From Shewanella sp. 1CM18E (lineage in GTDB: Bacteria > Pseudomonadota > Gammaproteobacteria > Enterobacterales > Shewanellaceae): 64,000 bases of DNA. The notes beneath the pieces were generated by a model, which worked only from the letters and a program-made list of their open reading frames with translations, had not been told where the DNA came from and did not search any database. Positions 7,690 through 17,236 of the stretch are shown here, piece by piece. Position 1 is the first letter of the stretch. Each line of letters starts with the position of its first letter. The position numbers were made by a program, and so were the translations under genes. The DNA lies in contig NZ_JALNTW010000007.1 of NCBI RefSeq assembly GCF_023161665.1, positions 136,016 to 200,015 of the forward strand. The letters are read 5' to 3'.

Positions 7690-8205
7690 ATGAGTTACGC
7701 AAACAGTTTTACTAAAGAAGATCTTGTTGCCTGTGGACTTGGCAAACTATTTGAACCAAATTCTCCAAGATTACCAAAAGACAATATGTTGATGATCGAT
7801 CGAGTATTAAAGATTAATGCCGATGGTGGTGAGTTTGGTAAAGGTGAAATTGTAGCGGAACTGGATATTAACCCTGACCTTTGGTTTTTTGATTGTCACT
7901 TTGCCGGTGACCCAGTTATGCCAGGTTGCCTTGGCTTAGATGCTATGTGGCAGTTAGTTGGCTTCTTCCTTGGTTGGGAAGGTGCGCTAGGTAAAGGCCG
8001 TGCATTAGGTGTAGGTGAGGTAAAATTCACAGGCCAAGTTTTACCTGAAGCGAAAAAGGTGACCTATAAACTGACTATTAAGCGTAAAGTATACCGTAAA
8101 TTGGTTATGGGTATTGCAGATGCAACTATGGAAGTTGATGGACGTGAGATCTACAGCGCCAAAGACCTTAAAGTCGGTATTTTTACCGATACTACCTCAT
8201 TTTAA
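7690..8205 (+). CDS. fabA: 3-hydroxydecanoyl-ACP dehydratase/isomerase
   Basis: It dehydrates 3-hydroxydecanoyl-ACP and isomerises trans-2 to cis-3-decenoyl-ACP, the branch point to unsaturated fatty acids in the cytoplasm. The 171-residue hotdog-fold protein carries catalytic H70 ([15 protein letters not shown]) and D84 (LGLDAMW), numbered as in E. coli FabA. It is 67 bases downstream of lonH with a FabR-type site in the gap, so it probably has its own promoter. Confidence 0.98.
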   Translation: MSYANSFTKEDLVACGLGKLFEPNSPRLPKDNMLMIDRVLKINADGGEFGKGEIVAELDINPDLWFFDCHFAGDPVMPGCLGLDAMWQLVGFFLGWEGALGKGRALGVGEVKFTGQVLPEAKKVTYKLTIKRKVYRKLVMGIADATMEVDGREIYSAKDLKVGIFTDTTSF

Positions 8206-8225
8206 ATCGCTTTCGTTGTCATTAA

Positions 8226-8253
8226 AATGCCCTCTGAATCAGAGGGCAAAAAT
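8226..8253 (-). terminator. Hairpin between convergent fabA and rmf
   Basis: GCCCTCTGA and the complementary AGAGGGC form a tight hairpin between the two convergent stops. The better U-tract is on the minus strand (ATTTTAAT), favouring termination of rmf. A-runs flank it on both sides, so it may act in both directions. Confidence 0.6.
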
Positions 8254-8308
8254 GCTGCTTAATTGATCCCTTGTGAAATTCAAAATTCTTAGAATAGATG
8301 ACTAAGTG

Positions 8309-8485
8309 CTATTTATTAAATAAGCCACTTACTCGCCCATCAATGCCCTCGCGCCAACCACCAAGCCATTGTGATTTTGAATCAAGCGTCGAATAGGGAC
8401 AGATCTCTTTTGATCGGCCTCCAATTCCCGCTTGGAAACCTTTTGAAAAAGCTCTATCTAATCGATCTCTTTTTTGTCTTTTCAT
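8309..8485 (-). CDS. rmf: Ribosome modulation factor
   Basis: A 58-codon gene opening with ATG at 8485, preceded by AGAGGA nine bases upstream. RMF binds 70S ribosomes in stationary phase and drives formation of inactive 100S dimers. The product starts MKRQKRDRLDRAFSKGFQ, continues with AGIGGRSKEICPY and SQWLGGWREG, and matches the highly conserved RMF sequence over its full length. In E. coli rmf also converges on fabA. Confidence 0.95.
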   Translation of the reverse strand: MKRQKRDRLDRAFSKGFQAGIGGRSKEICPYSTLDSKSQWLGGWREGIDGRVSGLFNK

Positions 8486-8625
8486 GCAAGCATCCTCTCT
8501 TCGATAACAAAAGAAGCTATCGCTTCACCCCATAAATAAATCTTTTTTTACTCGAGATCAATCCCCAAGAAACCACTTATTCACGGTTATTTTTTAAGCT
8601 ATTGAGAAATCTTACAAATTTATTG

Positions 8626-8657
8626 CAAAAAAAATCGAGGCATTAGCCTCGACTTTT
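8626..8657 (-). terminator. Rho-independent terminator after the DUF3466 gene
   Basis: TCGAGGC, loop TAAT and GCCTCGA followed by eight T residues on the minus strand, 14 bases after the stop at 8672. Confidence 0.88.
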
Positions 8658-8671
8658 ATCTTAACAATATC

Positions 8672-10543
8672 TTACTTAAAACGGCGTCTAAACCATAACA
8701 ATGGCAAGGCGAACAACCATGCAAAACTAGCTGCCCCTTTGCGCTCATAATTATCGTCACTACCGTCATCGTCTACAACAGTACAGGCTTCAGCTGTTGC
8801 ACCAGCAGGCTGTAATACAACCATACGTGGTAAATACGAGGTTACAGGCTCACCATTACCATTTAACTGGAAGAATGGTAAACCATCATCTCCAAGAACT
8901 AAATTACCGTCTTCATCGAATTTATAAGATGGCTTACGGATAAATGCAGTACCAACAATAGTGCCATCTTCATTAATGCTATTCGCTTCAACTACTAAGA
9001 TATCACTTTTATAGGTCAATTTTGTGCCATCACCATCTGTCACTTCGACAAGGTTTCTTTCCCAGTTTCCTTCAGCATCTTGCTGGTAACCTTTAGACTC
9101 ACAAGTTAGTAAGCTATTCAGATTCTTAAATTCACCTTCAGGGTACTCAGTATTTGGTAGTTGATATAAGAAACCAGCTTTTGGGCGCGGCTTCTCTTTA
9201 TCGTGGGTCGTTTCAATGTAACCAACAACTTGCCCTTGATTATTAATGTCACGTGCTCTGCTGCCTAGGTCAGAGATACTATTATAAAAATCATTTGGCG
9301 TAACGAGCGGAGTCTCTGGATTATTAGTGTCGAAATAGAAAAACTTATCACGACGATAACCGTTGATATATTTGTTATAACTACCAACTAATATGCCGTT
9401 GTCATTAATATCATAGGCTATTGATGAGTAAACATCTCGAGCTTCATCAACATCTACCCAGTTGTACTTGTATTCGTCTGTAGTTGCATCTTTAGTCCAA
9501 TAGGCTGCATCGTAATATAATCTGTCTTTATCGTTATCACGATAGACATAAGAACGACCCGCTACAACTCCCTCGTTATTAACTCCCAACCCCTGCGCAC
9601 TATATACAGAATCATTAGTTACTTCGAGACCAAGAGGTAGCATCGTTGGTGTAACCACACCTGCATCATACTGCCAAACATATCCACGAATCTGATACTG
9701 AATATCACTATAACCATATTGGTTCGGAAATTGAGCCGCTTGAATACAGATTTCCTGTGGCGCGGTTTCACTATTGTTTTCAACGCAGGAATTAATGATG
9801 TTGCCACTATTATCGCTAATATCAGTACTTGCATAACCGGCAATCAAACCACTATTATTTACCGCTGCAGCACTTGAAAAACCACCGACTGTTATTGTTT
9901 GCTCTTCAGACTCACCTTCTTTATAAACATATTGATTATAAGGCGGTAATAATGCCACTTCTGCATCAGTACCTGATTTGACAAAACCACGCTGTTCATA
10001 TTCACGGTAATACCAAAACTCTTGAGTCTCGCTACTACCGTCATATGGAAGAGTTTGCTCTTCTGCAGTCATTGCACCGACTTTAAGGCCTGAGTCGTTG
10101 ATATCATAAAAGAAAGTATCTACTGAGTTAGCAGTGTCTTCATCTTCAGGAAATGTCGGTGCAGTGGTGCCGTTAACGCTTTCAAACGTTGGCAACCACT
10201 CATTACCAATTGAATTAAAAGTAAAGTTGTTTGCAATAATCGGCAAATTAACAGAGTAAGTAATAGTCTCTGAATCCGCTACACCATCTTCAATGTCGAT
10301 AACGCCGTCATCTTCTTCTGAAACAGTAAGCTTTTTCTTTCCTTTAGCAGCGCCAACAGCTTCGTTGCTACTATTAACCGCCATACCATAACCGTTACGG
10401 GTATTAGCTATGGTTCCGTTTAAATCGTAAGTATCAAGATCGATATTAATAATTTCATATACAGGTGCAGCTTGCACACCTTGAAGTACGCTTATCACGC
10501 CAACAGCTACTAACGATAGGGTTTTATCCAACTTAAACTTCAT
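8672..10543 (-). CDS. DUF3466 family exported protein
   Basis: A 623-residue protein with a clear signal peptide (cleavage after VQA near residue 25). The body contains at least six spaced copies of an N-[DN]-x-G-x-x-[VA]-G motif (INDSGLKVG, VNNSGLIAG, VNNEGVVAG, INDNGILVG, INNQGQVVG, INEDGTIVG), typical of the DUF3466/HAF-repeat type and suggesting a beta-propeller. The C-terminus is a hydrophobic helix plus RRRFK, like a GlyGly-CTERM sorting tail, but the usual Gly-Gly is KGAAS. It follows uup by 30 bases with AGGAAG before its ATG, so it is probably the last gene of the rlmL operon. Function unknown. Confidence 0.85.
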   Translation of the reverse strand: MKFKLDKTLSLVAVGVISVLQGVQAAPVYEIINIDLDTYDLNGTIANTRNGYGMAVNSSNEAVGAAKGKKKLTVSEEDDGVIDIEDGVADSETITYSVNLPIIANNFTFNSIGNEWLPTFESVNGTTAPTFPEDEDTANSVDTFFYDINDSGLKVGAMTAEEQTLPYDGSSETQEFWYYREYEQRGFVKSGTDAEVALLPPYNQYVYKEGESEEQTITVGGFSSAAAVNNSGLIAGYASTDISDNSGNIINSCVENNSETAPQEICIQAAQFPNQYGYSDIQYQIRGYVWQYDAGVVTPTMLPLGLEVTNDSVYSAQGLGVNNEGVVAGRSYVYRDNDKDRLYYDAAYWTKDATTDEYKYNWVDVDEARDVYSSIAYDINDNGILVGSYNKYINGYRRDKFFYFDTNNPETPLVTPNDFYNSISDLGSRARDINNQGQVVGYIETTHDKEKPRPKAGFLYQLPNTEYPEGEFKNLNSLLTCESKGYQQDAEGNWERNLVEVTDGDGTKLTYKSDILVVEANSINEDGTIVGTAFIRKPSYKFDEDGNLVLGDDGLPFFQLNGNGEPVTSYLPRMVVLQPAGATAEACTVVDDDGSDDNYERKGAASFAWLFALPLLWFRRRFK

Positions 10544-10573
10544 TAACTCGCTTCCTATTTCTTATTTTTTAGC

Positions 10574-12493
10574 TTACTTCAATGATTCGAGCTCTTCCCA
10601 TCGCTCAAAGCAACTCTCAAGCTGACTCTCCTTATCGGACAACGCTTTTAAGTTTTCATTCACTATTTTTTGTTCCTGGCTATAAAACTCAGGCGCACTA
10701 ACAATAGTTTGTAGTGCTTCAAGTTCTTGCTCTAACTGCTCCATCAAAGCAGGTAAAGACTCTAATTCGCGCTGTAACTTATATGAAAGCTTTTTCTCGG
10801 CTTTCTTTTCAACTACTGCAGTAACAGGTTTTGCTTCAGCAACAGCTGCTTGGACAGCTTTTTGTGCTTGAGGTTCCTCAGAGTAGAATCGAGCCCCTTG
10901 AGAAACCGCATCCTCATAGCCACCAACATATTCACTCCAACCACCATTGCCTGTAAACCACCAGCTACTGGTTACTGTATTGTCAATGAATGCACGATCG
11001 TGACTAACAAGTAACAATGTACCTTTATAATCAGCAAGTAAAGACTCTAATAACTCTAACGTCTCAATATCGAGATCGTTGGTCGGTTCGTCGAGGATAA
11101 TAAGGTTTGCAGGCCTTAGCAACAAACGCGCAAGTAATAAACGGTTCTTTTCACCACCAGATAAAGCTTTAACAGGTGTTCTAGCGCGCATTGGCGAGAA
11201 TAAAAAGTCCTGTAGATAACTTAATATATGACGGTCTTGACCATTAATGGTGACGGTTTTCTTACCTTCACCAACGTTATCTTCAACCGTTTTTTCAGGA
11301 TCTAATGCCTCACGATATTGGTCAAAGTACGCAATTTCCAGCTTGGTTCCGACTTTAACATGACCTGACTGTGCTTCTAGCTGACCAATCAACAACTTAA
11401 CCAAAGTTGATTTACCACAACCATTAGGCCCGATTAGTGCAATACGGTCACCACGTATAACTGTTGAGCTGAAATTTTTAACTAAATTCTTTTCTGGTAG
11501 GTTGTACTCTAAGTTTTCTATATCGAAAACCAACTTACCCGAGCGCTCTGTATCTGCCACAGCCATTTTAGCGCCGCCTTGACGATTAAGACGCGCCATA
11601 CGCTCAACACGCAGATCTTTAAGGGCACGCACGCGGCCTTCATTACGGGTACGTCGAGCCTTAACACCTTGACGGATCCATGCTTCTTCTTCAGCAAGTT
11701 TTTTATCAAAGTGAGCATTTTGTTCTGCTTCAACACGCAGCCATTCAGCTTTACCTTCAAGGTACGCTTGATAGTTACCAGGCCAGGATGTAACAACACC
11801 ACGATCTAAATCTACGATTCGTGTCGCCATACGTTGAATGAAGCCACGGTCGTGACTGACAAACACAATTGCGCCGCGATAGCTAAGTAAGAACTGCTCG
11901 AGCCATTCAATGGTATCGATATCTAAGTGGTTAGTTGGTTCGTCGAGTAACAGTAAGTCAGGATCGCTCACTAGTGCACGAGCAAGTGCCACTTTACGCT
12001 GCCAACCACCAGATAGCTCCGATAATGGAACCTCTGAATCCAAGCCTAGTAGTTCACAGTTTTGACTAATACGGTTGTCTAATTGCCATCCATTAAGGTG
12101 GTCAATTTCTTCCTGTAAACGTTCCATTTGCTTTAGCATACGTTCCATCTCATCAGGAGATGCTGTTGCTAAATCGTGTGACAGCTGATGATAACGTTCA
12201 AGTTTTTCACCGACCTCTTGCAGGCCTGCTGCAATATAAGCGTATACAGTACCCTGCTCTGCTTTCGGTGGGTCTTGCTGTAAACGGCTGACTTTAACAT
12301 CTGTTGCAATGTTAAACTCACCTTCATCAAGCAAAACATCGCCACTTAATACTTTCATTAAGCTCGATTTACCCGCACCATTACGACCAACGATACAAAC
12401 GCGTTCACCAGGTTCAATAGTGAAATCGGCGTTTTGCAATAATGGGGTATAACCGTAGGCTAAAGAGCCGTTATTAATACGTACGAGACTCAA
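10574..12493 (-). CDS. uup: ABC-F ATPase Uup
   Basis: A soluble duplicated ATPase of the ABC-F family, which act on ribosomes or branched DNA intermediates. In 639 residues there are two ATPase modules: Walker A GRNGAGKSS near 37 with LSGGWQRKVALARAL, and GPNGCGKST near 355 with LSGGEKNRLLLARLL. A charged linker lies between them and a C-terminal coiled coil (about 555-639) is the DNA-binding tail typical of Uup. The start is TTG at 12493, supported by AGGAG six bases upstream and by the family N-terminus MSL. It begins one base after the upstream stop. Confidence 0.94.
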   Translation of the reverse strand: MSLVRINNGSLAYGYTPLLQNADFTIEPGERVCIVGRNGAGKSSLMKVLSGDVLLDEGEFNIATDVKVSRLQQDPPKAEQGTVYAYIAAGLQEVGEKLERYHQLSHDLATASPDEMERMLKQMERLQEEIDHLNGWQLDNRISQNCELLGLDSEVPLSELSGGWQRKVALARALVSDPDLLLLDEPTNHLDIDTIEWLEQFLLSYRGAIVFVSHDRGFIQRMATRIVDLDRGVVTSWPGNYQAYLEGKAEWLRVEAEQNAHFDKKLAEEEAWIRQGVKARRTRNEGRVRALKDLRVERMARLNRQGGAKMAVADTERSGKLVFDIENLEYNLPEKNLVKNFSSTVIRGDRIALIGPNGCGKSTLVKLLIGQLEAQSGHVKVGTKLEIAYFDQYREALDPEKTVEDNVGEGKKTVTINGQDRHILSYLQDFLFSPMRARTPVKALSGGEKNRLLLARLLLRPANLIILDEPTNDLDIETLELLESLLADYKGTLLLVSHDRAFIDNTVTSSWWFTGNGGWSEYVGGYEDAVSQGARFYSEEPQAQKAVQAAVAEAKPVTAVVEKKAEKKLSYKLQRELESLPALMEQLEQELEALQTIVSAPEFYSQEQKIVNENLKALSDKESQLESCFERWEELESLK

Positions 12494-12494
12494 C

Positions 12495-12731
12495 TTACGC
12501 TCCTAAAAATTCTGCTAATGCTTCGAGACCAAATGGCCAATTTAGTTCAGTTTGGGTTTCGACTAATTTGACAACAGGAATACGAATACCGTATTGCTCT
12601 GCAAGAGATTGATCATCACAAATATCTATCATGCTATATGGCACGTTTGCTTGATTGAGCAAATCAGCTGCCAACTCACACAGATGGCAAGCATCTGTGT
12701 GATACAAAATAACTGTCAAGTTACTTGGCAT
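12495..12731 (-). CDS. Glutaredoxin-like (DUF836) protein
   Basis: A 78-residue thioredoxin-fold protein with CHLC at about residues 15-18 ([11 protein letters not shown]), a cis-proline segment (IRIPVVKL) and a C-terminal helix. Dithiol chemistry is likely, but the substrate is unknown. Its ATG at 12731 lies 11 bases inside the end of rlmL, and uup begins one base after its stop, so the three genes appear translationally coupled. The same gene sits between rlmL and uup in other marine gammaproteobacteria as I recall. Confidence 0.85.
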   Translation of the reverse strand: MPSNLTVILYHTDACHLCELAADLLNQANVPYSMIDICDDQSLAEQYGIRIPVVKLVETQTELNWPFGLEALAEFLGA

Positions 12732-14856
12732 GTGTGATTAGCCAAGTGTTATGAATGTGGGGGTTGCGCTTATAATCAAGCGGTAACGTTTGATTGTCGA
12801 TATTCTTTACAGACATTCCTTTAGCTTCAAGATCTGCAATTTCCATCTTAAATTTGCGCTTGTTATTTGAGAAAATAATCTCTCCACCTGGGTTTAACAG
12901 CTTAAAGATGTCTCCAAGCATATCCACGTGATCACGTTGCACATCAAAAGAATCTTCCATTCTTTTTGAGTTTGAAAAGGTTGGCGGATCAATAAAAATC
13001 AGGTCAAATCTGTCGTGAGTACGTTTAATCCACTGCAAACAGTTCGCTTGAACAAACTGATATTTATCGCTATTTAGACCATTTAATGCAAAGTTCTCTT
13101 TAGCCCAGTCAATATAGGTATTTGACATATCAACTGTAGTAACAGATGTCGCGCCGCCTAATGCTGCGTGCACAGAAGCTGAACCAGTATAAGAGAATAA
13201 GTTACACACACTGCGGCCTTTTGACTTATCGCCAACTAACTTACGCGTTAAGCGATGATCTAAGAACAAACCTGTATCAAGGTATTCTTTTAGATTTAAC
13301 TTAAATTTAGCGCCATATTCGGTAGTGATTAACTCAAGCTTGCTTGCAGCTAACTTCTCATATTGATTGGTGCCTTTTTTACGCTCACGAGTCTTTAAAA
13401 TAATATGGTTAGGGTCAATACCAATGGCACTTGGCAGTGAAATGAGCACATCAGTTAAGCGGCGCTTAGTCACTGCTTCTGGGATTTGTGCAGGCGCTGA
13501 ATATTCTTGGATCACAACGTAATCAAGATACTTATCAACAGCTACATTATATTCTGGTAAATCAGCATCATACAGGCGATAGCTATCAACACCTTCCTTC
13601 TTTGCCCATTTTTCTAACTGCTTAAAGTTCTTTTTAATACGGTTAGCAAACGGCACTGCGATATCACTAACATCACCTTCAATTTTGATATTAGTAGGGT
13701 CAATTCGGCGCGTGTTTTCAGCATGAACAGTATAAAGGTTAAACGCACATTCAAGCGCACCGTTATTCATCTTCATCTGTTTGTCAGCTTTAAGCTTTAA
13801 TGCAGATAGCAGCTCAATATCGCTATTAAGAATTGCTATGTTCCAACCACCAAACTCAGCTTTAAACTTATCGCCTAACTGATAGTACAATTGCAGTAAT
13901 GAAGTAACGTTACCTAAACGTTCACCGTAAGGTGGATTTGAAATTAAGTAACCAGCAGTTGCTGGAACTTCAATATTAAGTGCATTACAAACACTGAAGT
14001 CAATAAGTTCTAAAACACCGGCGTTTTCTGCATTGCGCTTAGCAAGTGCGACTAATCGAGAATCGATATCAGAACCATAAAACTTAAGCTCACAACGCGT
14101 CTTACCAATTGATGCACGCGCTTGCGCTTCGTTTAATAGTTCTTGCCACACTTTTTTGTTATGCGGTAACCAATATTCAAAGCCAAAACGCTCACGGTGA
14201 ATACCCGGCGCCATATCACATGCCATCATGGCAGCTTCAATTAATATCGTGCCACTACCACAGAATGGATCAAGCAGATCAGAAGGTGCACTCTGCCAAC
14301 CACTACGTACTAGCATATTCGCAGCTAAGTTTTCTTTTAGTGGCGCCTCCCCCGTTGTAGAGCGATAGCCACGTTTATGTAACGCTGGGCCAGAAAAGTT
14401 AAAACCAATTGTAATTTCGCCACGTCTAAAGTGCGCGTCGATTCTAAAATCTGCATCAACACGTTCTACATTTGGACGACTAAAATCATCATCACGGAAA
14501 CGGTCAACAATAGCATCTTTAATTTTCAGCGCGCCAAACTGGGTGTTCTTAATAAAGCCACCCAAGCCGTGAAAATCAATGCTAAAAGTACTGCGATTTG
14601 AAAACTGCATTTGCCAGTCAATGCCGTAAGCCGCGTTATAAAGCTGCTCCGGAGATTCACATGGACCTTTATAAATAACGTAAATGATTCTGCTGGCAAG
14701 TCTTGACCAAAGGGTAATACGATATCCCAGTTCTAAAGGCGCGGTGAAATATACACCAGCAACACTTTCTTTAATGTCAGTAGCGCCAAGCTCGGCGAGT
14801 TCAAGTGATAACGCGTATTCATAGCCCCGAGGAGCAGCAGCAAAAAAATTTAACAT
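12721..14856 (-). CDS. rlmL: 23S rRNA m2G2445/m7G2069 methyltransferase RlmKL
   Basis: A bifunctional 711-residue enzyme methylating G2445 (N2) and G2069 (N7) of 23S rRNA. An N-terminal THUMP domain (about 40-155) precedes the RlmL methyltransferase with [13 protein letters not shown] near 197 and catalytic NPPYGERL near 309. The C-terminal RlmK methyltransferase has [11 protein letters not shown] and [11 protein letters not shown]. Length and both active sites match the E. coli fusion. It is the first gene of a four-gene operon; the ATG is at 14856. Confidence 0.97.
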   Translation of the reverse strand: MLNFFAAAPRGYEYALSLELAELGATDIKESVAGVYFTAPLELGYRITLWSRLASRIIYVIYKGPCESPEQLYNAAYGIDWQMQFSNRSTFSIDFHGLGGFIKNTQFGALKIKDAIVDRFRDDDFSRPNVERVDADFRIDAHFRRGEITIGFNFSGPALHKRGYRSTTGEAPLKENLAANMLVRSGWQSAPSDLLDPFCGSGTILIEAAMMACDMAPGIHRERFGFEYWLPHNKKVWQELLNEAQARASIGKTRCELKFYGSDIDSRLVALAKRNAENAGVLELIDFSVCNALNIEVPATAGYLISNPPYGERLGNVTSLLQLYYQLGDKFKAEFGGWNIAILNSDIELLSALKLKADKQMKMNNGALECAFNLYTVHAENTRRIDPTNIKIEGDVSDIAVPFANRIKKNFKQLEKWAKKEGVDSYRLYDADLPEYNVAVDKYLDYVVIQEYSAPAQIPEAVTKRRLTDVLISLPSAIGIDPNHIILKTRERKKGTNQYEKLAASKLELITTEYGAKFKLNLKEYLDTGLFLDHRLTRKLVGDKSKGRSVCNLFSYTGSASVHAALGGATSVTTVDMSNTYIDWAKENFALNGLNSDKYQFVQANCLQWIKRTHDRFDLIFIDPPTFSNSKRMEDSFDVQRDHVDMLGDIFKLLNPGGEIIFSNNKRKFKMEIADLEAKGMSVKNIDNQTLPLDYKRNPHIHNTWLITHAK

Positions 14857-15568
14857 TGTTTAGTCGACACACAGTAAAAATTAGTTCGGTATTATACCTG
14901 TTAGCGGGCTTAAATGATAAAAGTTATTGGCTAAAGCAAAATTAAATCTGTGTAACAGCAAATAAAACCTAAATTGAATCACTATCACTGTGTAACCAAA
15001 CGCGCTTTTGGTAAAAATCTATAGCTGATTGCACAGTTTTAGTAACGGCAGTTTTGTCAGGCTATTGCAACCAAACAACCCTCGCCTAGCTCCCTATACT
15101 CATTTTGCTTTATCTGCTTTTAAACATCAGTTTGCAACGAAAAGCGCAGTGCATTGCCATACATGGCAATAAGATGTGAACGCCTATAACCAAGTACTAT
15201 GTTTAACTATTGCCAGTCGTTTTGATCTGCATGTTTTAATACTAAAGAAAATTACGTAATTGCCTAACCTAACAGCCAATTGTCCCTAATCTCAGTACAT
15301 ATAAATCATGGTAAGAATTGAGTCAGCCCATCAAAATGATGGTAATGGCATAATAAACAAAAGCAAGCAGCCGAAAGCCTATAACAATCTCAAACGGCGT
15401 AAAACCAGCAAATACATAACAAACCATTCACTTTAAATGCGACACTTTGTATCGATTTAATCTATAGCATTGATCTAACGGATTAAATCAATAAACTCAA
15501 GCCTCACACAAAAACAACAACACAAAACACTTATGCAACAATGTATAACTGTCTAAAGTGAGAATATA
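14857..15568. other. Long divergent intergenic region
   Basis: No protein or RNA gene was recognised in these 712 bases between rlmL and the cyclophilin gene. It contains an 18-base palindrome at 15153-15170 and an inverted repeat GATTTAATC (15454-15462) / GATTAAATC (15481-15489) about 80 bases before the cyclophilin start. It must hold both divergent promoters. Confidence 0.5.
15153..15170. promoter_or_regulatory. Perfect palindrome, possible operator
   Basis: ATTGCCATACATGGCAAT has 8-base arms around a 2-base centre, typical of a dimeric regulator site. No known regulator was matched. It lies about 300 bases from rlmL and 400 from the cyclophilin gene. Confidence 0.3.
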
Positions 15569-16174
15569 ATGAATAAAATCCTACCCGCTTTTCTTTGTCT
15601 AGGTTTAGCTGCATGTGGCGGCAGTGATAGCGACAGTGCAGATATTACTCCCCCTAAAGAAGTACCAGATTTACAAGCTGATGTTTGTTATTTAATGGCA
15701 ACTAATATGGGTGAAATTACTTTAGCAATTGATTTAACCAACATGCCAATTACGGGTAAAAACTTCAAAGATTACGTCGATGATGGCTTTTATGACGGCA
15801 CGTTATTTCATCGTGTAGCCCACAACTTTGTAATTCAAGGTGGCGGATTTACAACGGGCATGGTTGCTAAACCCGGCAATGATCCGATTGTTATTGAAGC
15901 TGATGTTGGGATCAGTAACGAGCGCGGTACAATTGCGATGGCACGCACAAGTAACCCTAATTCAGCAACATCTCAGTTCTTTATCAATGTGTTAGATAAC
16001 CCACAACTAGATGCATCAAGTTCAAGCTATGGCTACGCCGTATTTGGAAAAGTCGTCGAAGGGATCGAGATTGTCGACCAAATCAATATTCTGGATACGG
16101 TTGACAGTAGTGAAGTACCGGTAAATGAAGTTGTCATTAACTCAGTGACTGAAGCAAGTTGTCCAGCCAGCTAA
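15569..16174 (+). CDS. Cyclophilin-type peptidyl-prolyl isomerase lipoprotein
   Basis: A 201-residue protein beginning with a lipoprotein signal peptide (lipobox LAAC, Cys near residue 16) and a short acidic linker. The rest is a cyclophilin domain with FHRVAHNFVIQGGGF and MARTSNPNSATSQFFINV, holding the active-site Arg, Phe, Gln and the QFFIN core. It probably accelerates proline isomerisation of periplasmic or outer-membrane clients while tethered to a membrane. GTGAG lies nine bases before the ATG. It stands alone on the plus strand between minus-strand genes. Confidence 0.9.
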   Translation: MNKILPAFLCLGLAACGGSDSDSADITPPKEVPDLQADVCYLMATNMGEITLAIDLTNMPITGKNFKDYVDDGFYDGTLFHRVAHNFVIQGGGFTTGMVAKPGNDPIVIEADVGISNERGTIAMARTSNPNSATSQFFINVLDNPQLDASSSSYGYAVFGKVVEGIEIVDQINILDTVDSSEVPVNEVVINSVTEASCPAS

Positions 16175-16188
16175 AAAGATTTAATAGA

Positions 16189-16216
16189 GAGGTGTTGAAA
16201 GTTTAAGCGACACCTC
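16189..16216 (+). terminator. Possible hairpin after the cyclophilin gene
   Basis: GAGGTGT and ACACCTC form a 7-base stem with a 14-base loop shortly after the stop, but no T-run follows. Weak as a terminator. Confidence 0.25.
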
Positions 16217-16341
16217 ATCAATTAAATAATAATGGGTCTCAGTAGACCGTTGTTAAAATAGCTAAGACTAAAATGGATAAAACAGCTGTCCAATTTAGCA
16301 AAATAATCGAACGATTATTTTTAAATAGAGGACTAGTATTT

Positions 16342-16387
16342 AGTAGAAGTAGAAGTAGAAGTAGAAGTAGAAGTAGAAGTAGAAGTA
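16342..16387. repeat. Hexanucleotide microsatellite (AGTAGA)n
   Basis: Seven exact tandem copies of AGTAGA plus AGTA, in the gap between the cyclophilin gene and the zapC stop. The gap 16175-16526 holds no other feature except a weak hairpin. Confidence 0.95.
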
Positions 16388-16526
16388 AGTTTAGCTGAAG
16401 ATTAGAAATCAAATAAATACAAACAATGTAATAGGCTTAACTTGCTAATATAAACCCTTCCTTCTTAAACAAAAGATAAAAAAATCGACTTGACCTTAGC
16501 TGGCAATGAAATATAAGGGTAAAGGC

Positions 16527-17063
16527 TTAAGCAGCGTTAACTTGTCTAATACCTACCGGTAAAGGCCCTAACCTATCGTTCATGACTTTAATTGTCTCAA
16601 ATTGCGTTAGCGATTTAACATCCGTTAATCGACATTCTGCAGACATAATCATCATTAATGATGCTTGCAGTCCAGACTCGATGACAAGGGCAATTACTGA
16701 ATGCTCACTGGTCGTTAGTTGTAATAACTTACCGACTTCACTGTAAACACATTGATGGGATACGTTAAAAAACCAAGACTTTGGCATTTGAGGTTTTAAT
16801 AGAAAATGTGCAGCAGTTGCATTAAGAGCTATCTGAACAATAAGCGCATCATTTAAAGAAAGTGACTTTGATAAACGGTCTACCAAATCAATATAAAATT
16901 TAGCATGTTCAACACTAAACTCTAACGGCTGCTTGGCATCTGGTATTAGGGTCTTTAATCCATAAGGTGACAAAAACTCCATGTCATCCCCTAACGAAAC
17001 ACTCAATACTTCATGTTTCTCATTATATCCCCATTGCCAATCCCTTTTTGGCATTAATAACAT
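16527..17063 (-). CDS. zapC: Cell division protein ZapC
   Basis: An FtsZ-bundling protein of the early divisome. The 178-residue product shares the key ZapC signatures in the E. coli order: W-x-W near the start, LNA followed by LKPQMPKSWFF at about 80-100, VIESG near 128, and a C-terminal IKVMNDRLGP. It starts at ATG 17063, giving the same N-terminal length as E. coli ZapC, with AAAGG upstream. It follows pyrD on the same strand, as in E. coli, but a strong hairpin separates them. Confidence 0.92.
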   Translation of the reverse strand: MLLMPKRDWQWGYNEKHEVLSVSLGDDMEFLSPYGLKTLIPDAKQPLEFSVEHAKFYIDLVDRLSKSLSLNDALIVQIALNATAAHFLLKPQMPKSWFFNVSHQCVYSEVGKLLQLTTSEHSVIALVIESGLQASLMMIMSAECRLTDVKSLTQFETIKVMNDRLGPLPVGIRQVNAA

Positions 17064-17143
17064 AACGTTTACCTTTATTTTAATATAATTGGATAATAGA
17101 TGATTATTTCATCAATATCAAAATAAATTTAATTTCTATAATT

Positions 17144-17209
17144 ATGATCGTTAAAAATAAAAACGATCATAGAGATCTATATTTAGATCTAAATGATCGT
17201 TTTTCGATC
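17144..17209 (-). terminator. GATC-rich hairpin between pyrD and zapC
   Basis: AAAAACGATCAT (complement of 17193-17204) pairs perfectly with ATGATCGTTTTT (complement of 17159-17170), with a partly self-complementary AGATCT pair in the loop. The minus strand then reads TTTTTATTTTT, so it is a good pyrD terminator. A third ATGATCGTT lies at 17144-17152. Six GATC sites fall within these 66 bases. Confidence 0.75.
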
Positions 17210-17236
17210 CAATAGTTATTATTCAATCTTAATTAA

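Noticed and set aside
16342..16387. CRISPR array
   Set aside because: The repeat unit is six bases with no spacers and there are no cas genes; it is a microsatellite.
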